Positions 34,725 to 41,854 of a stretch of 43,589 bases of DNA are shown piece by piece; position 1 is the stretch's first letter, and each line of letters begins with the position of its first letter. Below the pieces are notes generated by a model. That model saw only the letters and a program-made list of their open reading frames with translations, was not told the DNA's origin and did no database searches. The position numbers and the translations under genes were made by a program. The stretch is from contig JAFXVA010000018.1 of the NCBI GenBank assembly GCA_017534965.1, forward strand, positions 1-43,589, given 5' to 3'. The DNA is from Elusimicrobiaceae bacterium. GTDB lineage: Bacteria; Elusimicrobiota; Elusimicrobia; Elusimicrobiales; Elusimicrobiaceae.

Positions 34725-35291
34725 ATGATGTTAACAGTTGTCTTAGTAGCATTAATAGTAATAGCCGTGCTTTATTTGATTTTTGCATATAATGGCCTTG
34801 TTTCTTTAAGAAACCGCGTAAAAGAAGCTTGGAGTGATGTAGAAGTCCAAATGAAACGCAGATATGACCTTATTCCTAATTTGGTTGAAACAGTTAAAGG
34901 TTATGCTGGGCATGAAAGTAGCACCCTTGAAAAAGTTATTCAAGCAAGAAATATTGCTATGGCAAACCATGGAACACCTACAGAACAAGCAAAAAGCGAA
35001 AATATTTTATCCGGCACACTTAAAAGTTTGTTTGCCTTGAGCGAGAATTATCCTGATTTAAAAGCAAACCAAAACTTCCTTAAATTACAAGATGAATTAA
35101 CTGATACCGAAAATAAAATTAAAGCATCCCGCAGATATTATAACGGCAATGTCCTTGCTTTAAATAATAAAGTTGAAATGTTCCCGACAAACGTTATTGC
35201 TTCAATGTTTAGCTTTAAAAAAGCAGACTTCTTTGAACTTGAAGATAGCGAAAAAGAAGCTGCCAAAAAACCGGTTCAAGTTAAGTTTTAA
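34725..35291 (+). CDS. lemA: LemA family protein
   Basis: LemA proteins have one N-terminal membrane helix and a helical bundle. Their function is poorly defined. The 188-residue product shows the helix (about 3-22), YNGLVSLRNRVKEAWSDVEVQMKRRYDLIPNLVETVKGYA, the central LxxLFALSENYPDLKANQNFL stretch, and the terminal RRYYNGNVLALNNKVEMFP, all classic for the family. GGAG lies eight bases before the ATG. htpX follows after two bases, the usual pairing of lemA with this protease. Confidence 0.95.
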   Translation: MMLTVVLVALIVIAVLYLIFAYNGLVSLRNRVKEAWSDVEVQMKRRYDLIPNLVETVKGYAGHESSTLEKVIQARNIAMANHGTPTEQAKSENILSGTLKSLFALSENYPDLKANQNFLKLQDELTDTENKIKASRRYYNGNVLALNNKVEMFPTNVIASMFSFKKADFFELEDSEKEAAKKPVQVKF

Positions 35292-35293
35292 TT

Positions 35294-36208
35294 ATGTTAA
35301 TTTACGACCATGTAGCTAAAAATAAAACCAAAATCTTTTTGATTACGGCGTTATTTCCTATAGTATTATCGGTCTTAATTTATTTGACTATATACTTAGT
35401 CCATCTATTTGAAGGTAATTATGTAGATGGACTAAGTGCTTTTCAACGCACTAATTCTTTAGCAGCAACGGTGATACCGATTATTTTTGTTATAGCATTT
35501 GTTTGGATGATATTTTCTTATTTAAACGAAGGCAGAATGCTTGTAAATATGACAGGTGCTAAAAAAATAACAAAGGAATCGCACTTTGCCATTTATTCTA
35601 TTGTAGAAGATGTTGCCATGACAGCTGGTTTGCCTATGCCGGAAGTTTACTTAATACCGGAAGAAAGTTGCAACGCTTTTGCTGCCGGGGTAAAGCCGGA
35701 AACCGCCGTTGTAGCAATGACGGAAGGTATTATTAAAAAATTAACAAAACCGCAACTTGAAGGTGTTATAGCGCACGAAATGGCCCATATTGGCAACCGC
35801 GATGTCGCTTTGATGATTATGATTGTCAGCGGTATAGGTGTTTTAACTTTAATCGGTAATATTTTAATTAGGGTGCGTGGCCGTGGTAAAGGCAAAGTGG
35901 CGGCTATTATTCCTTTGCTTGGTCTTGTATTTTTGCTTTATGGGCTTTTAATTGCACCGATAATAAGAATGATGCTTTCCCGCCGTCAGGAATATCAGGC
36001 AGATGCAACAGCCGCTTTAATTACCCGCGATCCAGAATCTCTTGCTGAAGCTCTTGAGGTAATTTCCGGCAGAAGCGAAATACGTGCTTTTAAAGGGCAA
36101 AATTTGGCTTCAAGTATGTGTTTTATGCCGGCATCTTTATCAGGGTTATTTGACACTCATCCACCGATAGAAAAAAGAATTGCCGCCCTTCGCGGTATGC
36201 TTAGATAG
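35294..36208 (+). CDS. htpX: M48 family membrane zinc metalloprotease HtpX
   Basis: HtpX is a membrane protease that degrades misfolded membrane proteins. The 304-residue protein has two N-terminal membrane helices, the zinc motif HEMAH in VIAHEMAHIGNRD (about 160-172), two more hydrophobic helices, and the third ligand region RRQEYQADATAAL. The C-terminal FDTHPPIEKRIAALR is the standard family ending. It forms a pair with lemA. A terminator follows 20 bases after the stop. Confidence 0.94.
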   Translation: MLIYDHVAKNKTKIFLITALFPIVLSVLIYLTIYLVHLFEGNYVDGLSAFQRTNSLAATVIPIIFVIAFVWMIFSYLNEGRMLVNMTGAKKITKESHFAIYSIVEDVAMTAGLPMPEVYLIPEESCNAFAAGVKPETAVVAMTEGIIKKLTKPQLEGVIAHEMAHIGNRDVALMIMIVSGIGVLTLIGNILIRVRGRGKGKVAAIIPLLGLVFLLYGLLIAPIIRMMLSRRQEYQADATAALITRDPESLAEALEVISGRSEIRAFKGQNLASSMCFMPASLSGLFDTHPPIEKRIAALRGMLR

Positions 36209-36228
36209 TTTTTTCTTAGCAAATTTAA

Positions 36229-36268
36229 AAACTTCCTGTTTAAATTATAAAAACAGGGAGTTTTTTTT
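36229..36268 (+). terminator. Terminator after htpX
   Basis: AAACTTCCTGTTT (36229-36241) pairs with AAACAGGGAGTTT (36251-36263) with one mismatch, followed by T residues to 36268. Confidence 0.9.
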
Positions 36269-36302
36269 ATTTAATTATATTTATTTAATATAAGGAAACC
36301 CC

Positions 36303-36331
36303 TTGACGAAAACGAAAATATGGACTATACT
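36303..36331 (+). promoter_or_regulatory. Promoter of the giant Cys-repeat pilin gene
   Basis: TTGACG (36303-36308), a 17-base spacer and TATACT (36326-36331) form a near-consensus promoter. The predicted start near 36338 leaves a leader of about 160 bases before the ATG at 36497. Confidence 0.78.
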
Positions 36332-36437
36332 TTAAGTAAGTTAAATAAAGTGTTTTTATTATAAAGTTTCTAAAATTTTTATAAATGGCGTATTGCGTCG
36401 GTATTATTGCATGTGTATTACTAATTTAACAAAAAAT

Positions 36438-36478
36438 AGACCTTATTTTTATTTTTCAGGGTGAGATAAACAAGGTCT
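36438..36478 (+). promoter_or_regulatory. Leader hairpin next to the ribosome binding site of the giant pilin
   Basis: AGACCTT (36438-36444) and AAGGTCT (36472-36478) can pair around a 27-base AT-rich loop. The AAGGAG ribosome binding site starts about four bases after the stem. It could tune translation. No T run follows. Confidence 0.4.
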
Positions 36479-36496
36479 TTATAAGGAGAATAGATT

Positions 36497-39178
36497 ATGG
36501 CTAATATTAAGAAAAAAACCAAAAAGGGTTTTACCCTTGTAGAAATGCTGATAGTCGTAATGATGATTGGTATTCTTGCAGCAGTTGCAGTGCCGACTTA
36601 TATGAAAACAGTGGAAAAATCTCGTGCGACACAAGCGATTTCAACACTTAATGAAATAGCTAGAGCACAAAATGTTTATAATGTCAAAACAGGACATTTT
36701 TCTGGTGTTTTTATGCCTTTACCTTTGGAAATAAAAGATAAAGATGGTAATGATGCGATAGAAAGAAAATTTGAGGATAAATATTTTTCTTATATGTTGA
36801 ATGTTCCTACAACATATAGTGCTAGAGCTATGCGTGAGTATAAAGATGAACCTTACTATCTTTACATCGATTATGTCACGGGGAATATTTCTTGTGAACC
36901 CCAAAGACATCAAATGTGCAAAACTCTTGAATTACAATCTTGGAAAAAACTGAATTGCTTTTTAGGGCCTTCATCAAACGGCAACATATTAGAATATGAT
37001 AGTAATTGTTTTTCCAATTATAATTATGTTGGATTTCATTGCGAAGGGAATTTGTGTGGTGAATTTAGTGACGGAAAATTAATTGGTAAGTGGGATTTTG
37101 ATACAAAAACTTGTCAAATATATTCTGCGCATTCTATTGCAGGTGCTTCAGATACCGTTATGCAAGGTAATCAGTGGTTGTGTGTTAAAGGAAAAATGTG
37201 TGTGATGGATAAACAACATCCAGGGCAATGCCTGCCTGAAACAGAACCGCAAGATCCCGAATCTGAAACAACTATTGAATGTAAAATTATAAAAGACAAG
37301 GTTCAATGCTCAATTATAAAAGATGGTAAAGAACTTGGTGTTTGTGATGCTGCTGAACCACAATGTTTTGAAAAATTAGGAGCAAGCGGTCTTGTATGTT
37401 CCCCAAAAGAGGGTAAATGTTATACTTACCAAAATGGTAAAGTGGTAGATAGTTGTAAGGCAAATAAAGAGGGCACTGCTTGTGTTGAAATGAGTGTTAA
37501 ATGCGAGGCGGGTAAATGTTCCATTTTAGAAGATGGCAAAGAAGTTGGACAATGTTCTGTAGAGGAACCACAATGCTTTGAGAAATTAGGGGCAAGCGGT
37601 CTTGTTTGTGACTCTAAAAAAGGTGTTTGCTATAACTATCAAAACGGCAAATTACTTGGTGAATGCAAAGCAAATAAAGAAGGCACCGCCTGTGATGAAA
37701 CACCCCAGGAAGCTGTTATAACTTATAAATGTAATAAGAATATGTGCACCATTTATAAAGACGGAGAAGCAGTTGCAGAGTGTGGAACATGGGATAGTAG
37801 CTGTCTTGGCGGATATAAAATTAACGGGCTTATTTGTGATACAAAAGACAATATCTGCTATACCTTTAAAGATGGTCAAATTGTAGGCGTTTGTGATAAA
37901 GCAGTCCCCGGTTGCCAAGAGGGAACTCTTAATAGAGAACATCCTTCAGATGGTATAGCTTGCTATGAAGATGATGAATATTGTTATAATTACGAAAAAG
38001 GCCAATTACTTAATTGGTGTCGCAAAAACTTATTAGGTAATGCTTGCTTAGGGGCAAATGAAGAGCTTGTTTGCTATAAAGATAAAGGTGTTTGTGTAGA
38101 TTATGACGGCGGTAAAATTGTTGGCGAGTGTAGAATAAATAATACCGGCACAGGTTGTGCAAAAGCAGATGATGGTATGAAAGATGGCGTTTTGTGTGAA
38201 AAAGGCACTTGCTATGTTTATAAAAATGGTGAAGTTGTTGACCAATGTAAAGCTAATCTTGAAGGTAATGATTGCGCAAAACCTCATGGTAAGAGAACTA
38301 TGGAGTGTGTTGGTACAACCTGCACAATTTTTGAAGACGGCAAGAAAATCGGTTCTTGCAATTATTATCAAAGTAATTGTCTTGCCGATTATGAAGTAAA
38401 CGGACAAGTGTGTGATGTTAAATCTACAATGTGCTATACCTATGAAAATGGCAAAATAAAACTTAATTGTCAAAAAATAAGTGGAATTTGCCAAAATGTA
38501 GAAACGGGCCTCTTCTGCTATAGTAATGCCAGCTATAGTCAATGTGCTGATGGAGAAGCAGAAATGAAGGAAATATATTCTGTCAAGTGTAACGCAGATG
38601 GCGAATGTAAATACTATGAAGGTATAGATGGAACTGTTGTAGCTTCGTGTAAAATAGGGGATCAAGAGTGCTATGAAAAATATAATGTAAGCATGTTCTA
38701 TTGTGATAAAGAACTATGTTATACCTATAAAGACGGAAAACTGATGGATAAATGTAAAGTCAATGCTGCCGGTAATGGGTGTGATGTTGAGCCAACATGT
38801 AAACCTGATGATTGGGATTGCATCTGTAAAGGGGCTAAACCGCAGTGTTTTGAAGATAACGGTGCAAGTGGCTTCTTCTGTTTCCCTGAGGAAGGTGCTT
38901 GTTATACCTTTGAAAAAGGCAAAAGGGTTAGCGATTGTAAAATTAATGATACTGGCACCGGTTGTTTAGAAGAAAAACCCAAAGACGGTTGGGTTTGCGA
39001 TGGTGGGTGGACTTGCGCAGAATACGAAAAAGATAAACCTACTGGCAAAACTTGCTATTACAATGGTAAAGATGGCTGTATAACAGGCAAAGGTAAAGAG
39101 CGAGTTTGTATAGAAATTGATTATAAACAACAATGCCGAACTTATGTTGATGGGTCTTATACAAGCGGGAAAATTTGA
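36497..39178 (+). CDS. Giant type IV pilin-like protein with tandem four-cysteine repeats
   Basis: The 893-residue product begins as a prepilin: an 11-residue basic leader ending in Gly11, then FTLVEMLIVVMMIGILAAVAVPTY with Glu at mature position 5, and a normal pilin helix and head to about residue 135. The rest is a Cys-rich array; I count about 78 cysteines. From about residue 260 it consists of some 15 complete units of 30-38 residues, each with four Cys. The core is C-x-x-(Y/F/L)-x-x-G-(K/E/Q) with a fixed 11-residue gap between the second and third Cys in nearly all units. Usual pilins have 130-200 residues. It would be an exported, disulfide-stabilised stalk on a pilin anchor. Function is unknown; adhesion is a guess. 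Confidence 0.85.
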   Translation: MANIKKKTKKGFTLVEMLIVVMMIGILAAVAVPTYMKTVEKSRATQAISTLNEIARAQNVYNVKTGHFSGVFMPLPLEIKDKDGNDAIERKFEDKYFSYMLNVPTTYSARAMREYKDEPYYLYIDYVTGNISCEPQRHQMCKTLELQSWKKLNCFLGPSSNGNILEYDSNCFSNYNYVGFHCEGNLCGEFSDGKLIGKWDFDTKTCQIYSAHSIAGASDTVMQGNQWLCVKGKMCVMDKQHPGQCLPETEPQDPESETTIECKIIKDKVQCSIIKDGKELGVCDAAEPQCFEKLGASGLVCSPKEGKCYTYQNGKVVDSCKANKEGTACVEMSVKCEAGKCSILEDGKEVGQCSVEEPQCFEKLGASGLVCDSKKGVCYNYQNGKLLGECKANKEGTACDETPQEAVITYKCNKNMCTIYKDGEAVAECGTWDSSCLGGYKINGLICDTKDNICYTFKDGQIVGVCDKAVPGCQEGTLNREHPSDGIACYEDDEYCYNYEKGQLLNWCRKNLLGNACLGANEELVCYKDKGVCVDYDGGKIVGECRINNTGTGCAKADDGMKDGVLCEKGTCYVYKNGEVVDQCKANLEGNDCAKPHGKRTMECVGTTCTIFEDGKKIGSCNYYQSNCLADYEVNGQVCDVKSTMCYTYENGKIKLNCQKISGICQNVETGLFCYSNASYSQCADGEAEMKEIYSVKCNADGECKYYEGIDGTVVASCKIGDQECYEKYNVSMFYCDKELCYTYKDGKLMDKCKVNAAGNGCDVEPTCKPDDWDCICKGAKPQCFEDNGASGFFCFPEEGACYTFEKGKRVSDCKINDTGTGCLEEKPKDGWVCDGGWTCAEYEKDKPTGKTCYYNGKDGCITGKGKERVCIEIDYKQQCRTYVDGSYTSGKI
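37274..39175 (+). repeat. In-gene tandem repeat array encoding alternating A and B Cys units
   Basis: Two unit types alternate. Type A has Cys3-x6-Cys4 (CDAAEPQC, CSVEEPQC). Type B has Cys3-x8-Cys4 (CKANKEGTAC, CRINNTGTGC, CKINDTGTGC). One A-B pair spans about 70 residues. The first two pairs are nearly the same at DNA level with an exact 210-base offset (GAACCA at 37355 and 37565). A third similar copy begins near 38837. This shows growth by recent duplication. Confidence 0.85.
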
Positions 39179-39198
39179 TTATATCCCTTTATTAAACC

Positions 39199-39231
39199 AA
39201 CAGCCCTGAAGAAAAATCAGGGCTGTTTTTT
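39199..39231 (+). terminator. Terminator after the giant pilin gene
   Basis: AACAGCCCTGA (39199-39209), loop AGAAAAA and TCAGGGCTGTT (39217-39227) form a perfect stem, followed by T residues to 39231. Confidence 0.93.
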
Positions 39232-39262
39232 GTGCTATTTTTAATAAAAAGAAAATGAAAAA

Positions 39263-39628
39263 TTATTTTTTCTTTAAATGTTTTTTGATTGCCTCAAAAC
39301 TTTCTTCGGAAATTATATGTTCTATTTTGCAGGCGTCTTCTAAAGCGACTTGTTGGCTTACCCCTATAGAAACAAGCCAGGCGGAAAGTATTTCGTGTTT
39401 TTCATAAACACCCAAGGCAAAAGCGCGCCCTTTAGGCGTTAAGGTGATAGAGGAATCTTCCCCGACATTGATATATTTTGCCGCTTTTAAATTTTTTAAA
39501 GCCACACTTACACTTGCACGGGAAAAGTTTAAATTTTTGGCAATATCTATAGCTTTTACCTTATCGGATTTTTGGCTTAAGATATAAATAATTTCCAAAT
39601 AATTTTCTTTTGATTCTGAAATACTCAT
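39263..39628 (-). CDS. DtxR/MntR-family metal-dependent regulator (short form)
   Basis: The 121-residue protein has the N-terminal winged helix of the family (SKENYLEIIYILSQKS, then AIDIAKNLNFSRASVSVALKNL) and the metal-binding/dimer domain with HEILSAWLVSIGV and CKIEHIISEESF, where Glu and His are placed as metal ligands. It lacks the C-terminal SH3-like domain of DtxR and is shorter than MntR (about 140), so it is a minimal form. It would bind operators when loaded with Mn or Fe. TATAAT on the minus strand ends six bases before the ATG, so the message may be leaderless. It is divergent from the secreted protein at 39835, a possible target. Confidence 0.82.
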   Translation of the reverse strand: MSISESKENYLEIIYILSQKSDKVKAIDIAKNLNFSRASVSVALKNLKAAKYINVGEDSSITLTPKGRAFALGVYEKHEILSAWLVSIGVSQQVALEDACKIEHIISEESFEAIKKHLKKK

Positions 39629-39634
39629 AATTTC

Positions 39635-39665
39635 ATTATAGCAAAGTAATCATAAAATTAGACAA
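39635..39665 (-). promoter_or_regulatory. Promoter of the DtxR-like gene, possibly leaderless
   Basis: On the minus strand TTGTCT (39660-39665), a 19-base spacer and TATAAT (39635-39640) precede the start codon (39628) by six bases. No Shine-Dalgarno sequence fits between them. Confidence 0.55.
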
Positions 39666-39754
39666 AGAAATTTAAAGAATATATAATTTATGGCTCTATT
39701 AGTTAGTTAGATTTAACATATTTGAAAGTGATATAAAAATATATTCTAATATTT

Positions 39755-39815
39755 ACCTTGTCAAAAAATATTGACAAGGTTTTTTATTTTTATTATAATG
39801 TTAGTATAAACTAAC
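39755..39815 (+). promoter_or_regulatory. Consensus promoter embedded in two inverted repeats
   Basis: TTGACA (39771-39776), a 17-base spacer and TATAAT (39794-39799) are a perfect sigma70 consensus. The -35 box is the right arm of a perfect dyad, ACCTTGTCAA (39755-39764) / TTGACAAGGT (39771-39780). A second dyad, GTTAGT-ATAA-ACTAAC (39800-39815), covers the predicted start site. Both look like repressor operators. The neighbouring DtxR-like regulator is a candidate. Confidence 0.75.
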
Positions 39816-39834
39816 AAAAAAGGAGAAAATTAAA

Positions 39835-40386
39835 ATGATAAAGAAAAGTTTAATAATAATTGCTTTACTACTATGCTTTGCACAGGTATATGCAAAAAAT
39901 AATAATTTTAAAGAGTTTGATAAAACTAACTTTAAAACCCGGTTAAATCAAGCAAAACAGACGGTAGAAAGAGAATATCTTAATAATACCAAAAGTATTG
40001 ATGCTAAAATTATTGCGCTCTTAAATTCTTTTGATGCAAAACTTTATAAAAGTATTAAAAGTGATATTGAAGTTACGCCGATAACTCAGACGAAATATTC
40101 CGCTGTGCGCAGCGCCCGTAAAAAACATGAATATATTAAGCATTATACCAGCCAAATGCGCGCTGATGGTAATGTTGCAGCAAAACAGATTTATTTTCGC
40201 AAAACTGCCGCTATTTTAAATTATTTGAAAGGGTATGATAGAAGTATTTCCTATCAAACAAAAATCGCTCTTTTAAGCCGCACAAATCAAGTGGTGCAAA
40301 AAGCCAAAGCCAATGATTTTAAAGGGGCCTATAAATTAGCAGAAGGCCTTTCTAAAGATTATTACAGATATGTTAAATTGTCTTAG
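39835..40386 (+). CDS. Secreted helical protein, unknown function
   Basis: I do not recognise this 183-residue protein. It has a signal peptide with likely cleavage after Ala20 (QVYA). The mature part is basic, Lys/Arg/Tyr-rich and probably all helical, without cysteine, so it is likely periplasmic or released. A GGAG ribosome binding site lies nine to ten bases before the ATG, behind the strongest promoter seen in the window, so high expression is expected when not repressed. The divergent DtxR-like gene suggests a metal-linked role, without proof. Confidence 0.7.
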   Translation: MIKKSLIIIALLLCFAQVYAKNNNFKEFDKTNFKTRLNQAKQTVEREYLNNTKSIDAKIIALLNSFDAKLYKSIKSDIEVTPITQTKYSAVRSARKKHEYIKHYTSQMRADGNVAAKQIYFRKTAAILNYLKGYDRSISYQTKIALLSRTNQVVQKAKANDFKGAYKLAEGLSKDYYRYVKLS

Positions 40387-40415
40387 ATAAGATTTTATCG
40401 CGTAATTGTTTCTAG

Positions 40416-40448
40416 CTCTCCTTCGGTTTTTCCGGGGGAGAGTTTTTT
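40416..40448 (+). terminator. Terminator after the secreted protein gene
   Basis: CTCTCCTTCGG (40416-40426) pairs with CCGGGGGAGAG (40432-40442), with two G-U pairs in RNA, followed by six T residues (40443-40448). Confidence 0.9.
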
Positions 40449-40602
40449 ATAGAAGTAGGGGGAAAAATAATAAGAGAAAATATGGTTTGTATTGTTTTTA
40501 GTAGGGGGAAATTTCACTTAAAATTTTCTGCTTTAGATATATTTTTAAAGGGGGGGAAACCTTTAAAATAACGGAGATATTCTGCAAAGAAAGGGGAAAA
40601 TG

Positions 40603-40624
40603 GGGGAAGTTCTTCCCCTTTTTT
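40603..40624 (+). terminator. Orphan terminator-like hairpin
   Basis: GGGGAA (40603-40608), loop GTTC and TTCCCC (40613-40618) with six T residues following (40619-40624). No gene precedes it directly, so it may end an unrecognised small transcript. Confidence 0.55.
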
Positions 40625-40886
40625 ATTGGTGTTTTTCCCCTATTTTTTTGAAATAAATTTCCCCTAAAAAATATTTTTTTCTTTTTTTATATCACAAAAA
40701 TTATTAACCTTTTTAGATTATTATTTTTTTTATTAACTTTTTTAATAAATTTGTGATGGCTTTTTTGTTATTGTTTTATCTTTTATTTTTTTTAACCCAT
40801 CTTATTATTTTTTTGCTTAAAGCAATTATTAATGATTTTTCCTGATACATTTTGTTTCTAATTTTAAACAACAGGTTTGGTTTTTG

Positions 40887-41005
40887 CTTGTTTTAAGAAT
40901 TGGGTATATCTTAGGACCCCAAAACAGCCAAAAAGGCCATTTGAGTAAATTTGCGATTTATAAAAAGGGGATACTAAGATACCCCCAAAACGCTTAAAAC
41001 GCAAG
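40887..41005. repeat. Large imperfect inverted repeat
   Basis: The left arm 40887-40920 (CTTG-TTTTAAG, then GGGTATATCTTAGGACCCC) pairs with the right arm 40967-41005 (GGGGATACTAAGATACCCCC, then CTTAAAACGCAAG) around a loop of about 46 bases that itself holds GCC-AAAAA-GGC. The 12-mer GGTTTTTGCTTG occurs at 40879-40890 and again at 41019-41030. A TGCCAAA/TTTGGCA hairpin follows at 41036-41058. Confidence 0.6.
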
Positions 41006-41141
41006 TTTTAAAAAATCCGGTTTTTGCTTGGGGTATGCCAAAGGCCAAACTTTTGGCAAAGTTTTTAGGTTTTTTATAAAAGTAAAATCTTATATTTCTA
41101 TTTGTTGTAGCATAAAATATATTCCAATAATAAGTATAATA

Positions 41142-41192
41142 TTGATATTTTAGAAATAAAAATAAAGCATTATTTTTGCTTTTAAATATCAA
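41142..41192. repeat. AT-rich nested hairpin
   Basis: TTGATATTT (41142-41150) pairs with AAATATCAA (41184-41192). Inside it AAAAATAA (41158-41165), loop AGCA and TTATTTTT (41170-41177) form a second perfect stem. No role is evident. Confidence 0.45.
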
Positions 41193-41801
41193 AATAAATA
41201 AGCATTTTTTCAAATAGTGCTGCTGCTATTTAAAATTACCTATAAACATTATTAACTTTTATTTAAAAATATTGGAAAAAACAATATATTTATGATTTTA
41301 TTAATTTTAATTATAGCATTTTTAAACTTAGCGTTTACCCTCAAATAAGTTAACATAATAAAAATTATCACAAGTTATTAAAATCAAAAATGCGATGTCT
41401 TAAAAAATATGGGGGCAAGATTCTTTTATTATTTTTTATGTGGATAATTCTTTTTGTTAATAATTGTGCTTTTCTATATTGTTATGGTATAAAAAATATG
41501 CTATAACTTTTAATATTTATCTGTTTTTTAAAAAAATAAAAGTTTAAAAAATGATAATTTTTGGCAGATTTTTTAAATAATTTTTTGGGCTTTTGTTGAT
41601 TTTGGATATGTATTTTATTGATTTTTGGAGCTTTTAGGATTTTTTAAATAAACTTTTATCCCCCTTTTTTAAATTCGCTTAGGAAACCTTTTTTAGCTGA
41701 CTAAAAGAAACTTTAAAGCTAGCAAAATTAATAAAACAAGCCTTGCAAAGGGATTTAGCCAGATAGTAAATATTAAATTGTAAAACTTATTATTAGGCAA
41801 T

Positions 41802-41834
41802 AAAAACCCCCTCTCTTGAAAAAGAAAGGGGTTT
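41802..41834 (-). terminator. Terminator of the OmpA-type lipoprotein gene
   Basis: On the minus strand AAAACCCC (from 41834) pairs with GGGGGTTTTT (to 41802), extended by AAGAAA/CTCTCTT pairing with a bulge, and ends in a T run. It starts about 20 bases after the stop of the lipoprotein gene. Confidence 0.85.
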
Positions 41835-41854
41835 TAAATTAAACTTAAAACAGA

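Larger units (their letters stand above)
40449..41801. other. 1.35 kb AT-rich region without a credible gene
   Basis: No frame here looks like a gene. An open frame on the minus strand (40974-41213) is low-complexity and lies across inverted repeats. The region holds G-tract motifs such as TAGGGGGAAA (40456 and 40502) and their inverse TTTCCCCTA (about 40634 and 40659), several hairpins, and long A/T runs. One perfect DnaA-box sequence, TGTGGATAA, lies at 41439-41447. There is no dnaA, dnaN or parAB nearby. It may be a decayed locus or a spacer rich in structural repeats. Confidence 0.6.

Noticed and set aside
38048-38665. Open frame of 205 codons on the minus strand inside the giant pilin gene
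   Set aside because: It is a shadow of the repeat array. The antisense of Cys/Gly/Lys codons gives a hydrophobic-looking product. It has no ribosome binding site and no known family.
39755-39786. Intrinsic terminator from the ACCTTGTCAA/TTGACAAGGT dyad with its T run
   Set aside because: No plus-strand gene lies upstream within the spacer, and the dyad contains the -35 box of a perfect promoter, so an operator is more likely.
40974-41213. Open frame of 79 codons on the minus strand
   Set aside because: The product is low-complexity, rich in Phe, Tyr and Lys. The frame lies across inverted repeats and has no ribosome binding site or family resemblance.
41439-41447. oriC called from a perfect DnaA box (TGTGGATAA)
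   Set aside because: Only one exact box is visible, with weak variants elsewhere, and no dnaA, dnaN, gidA or parAB gene lies nearby. One 9-mer in an AT-rich region is expected by chance.
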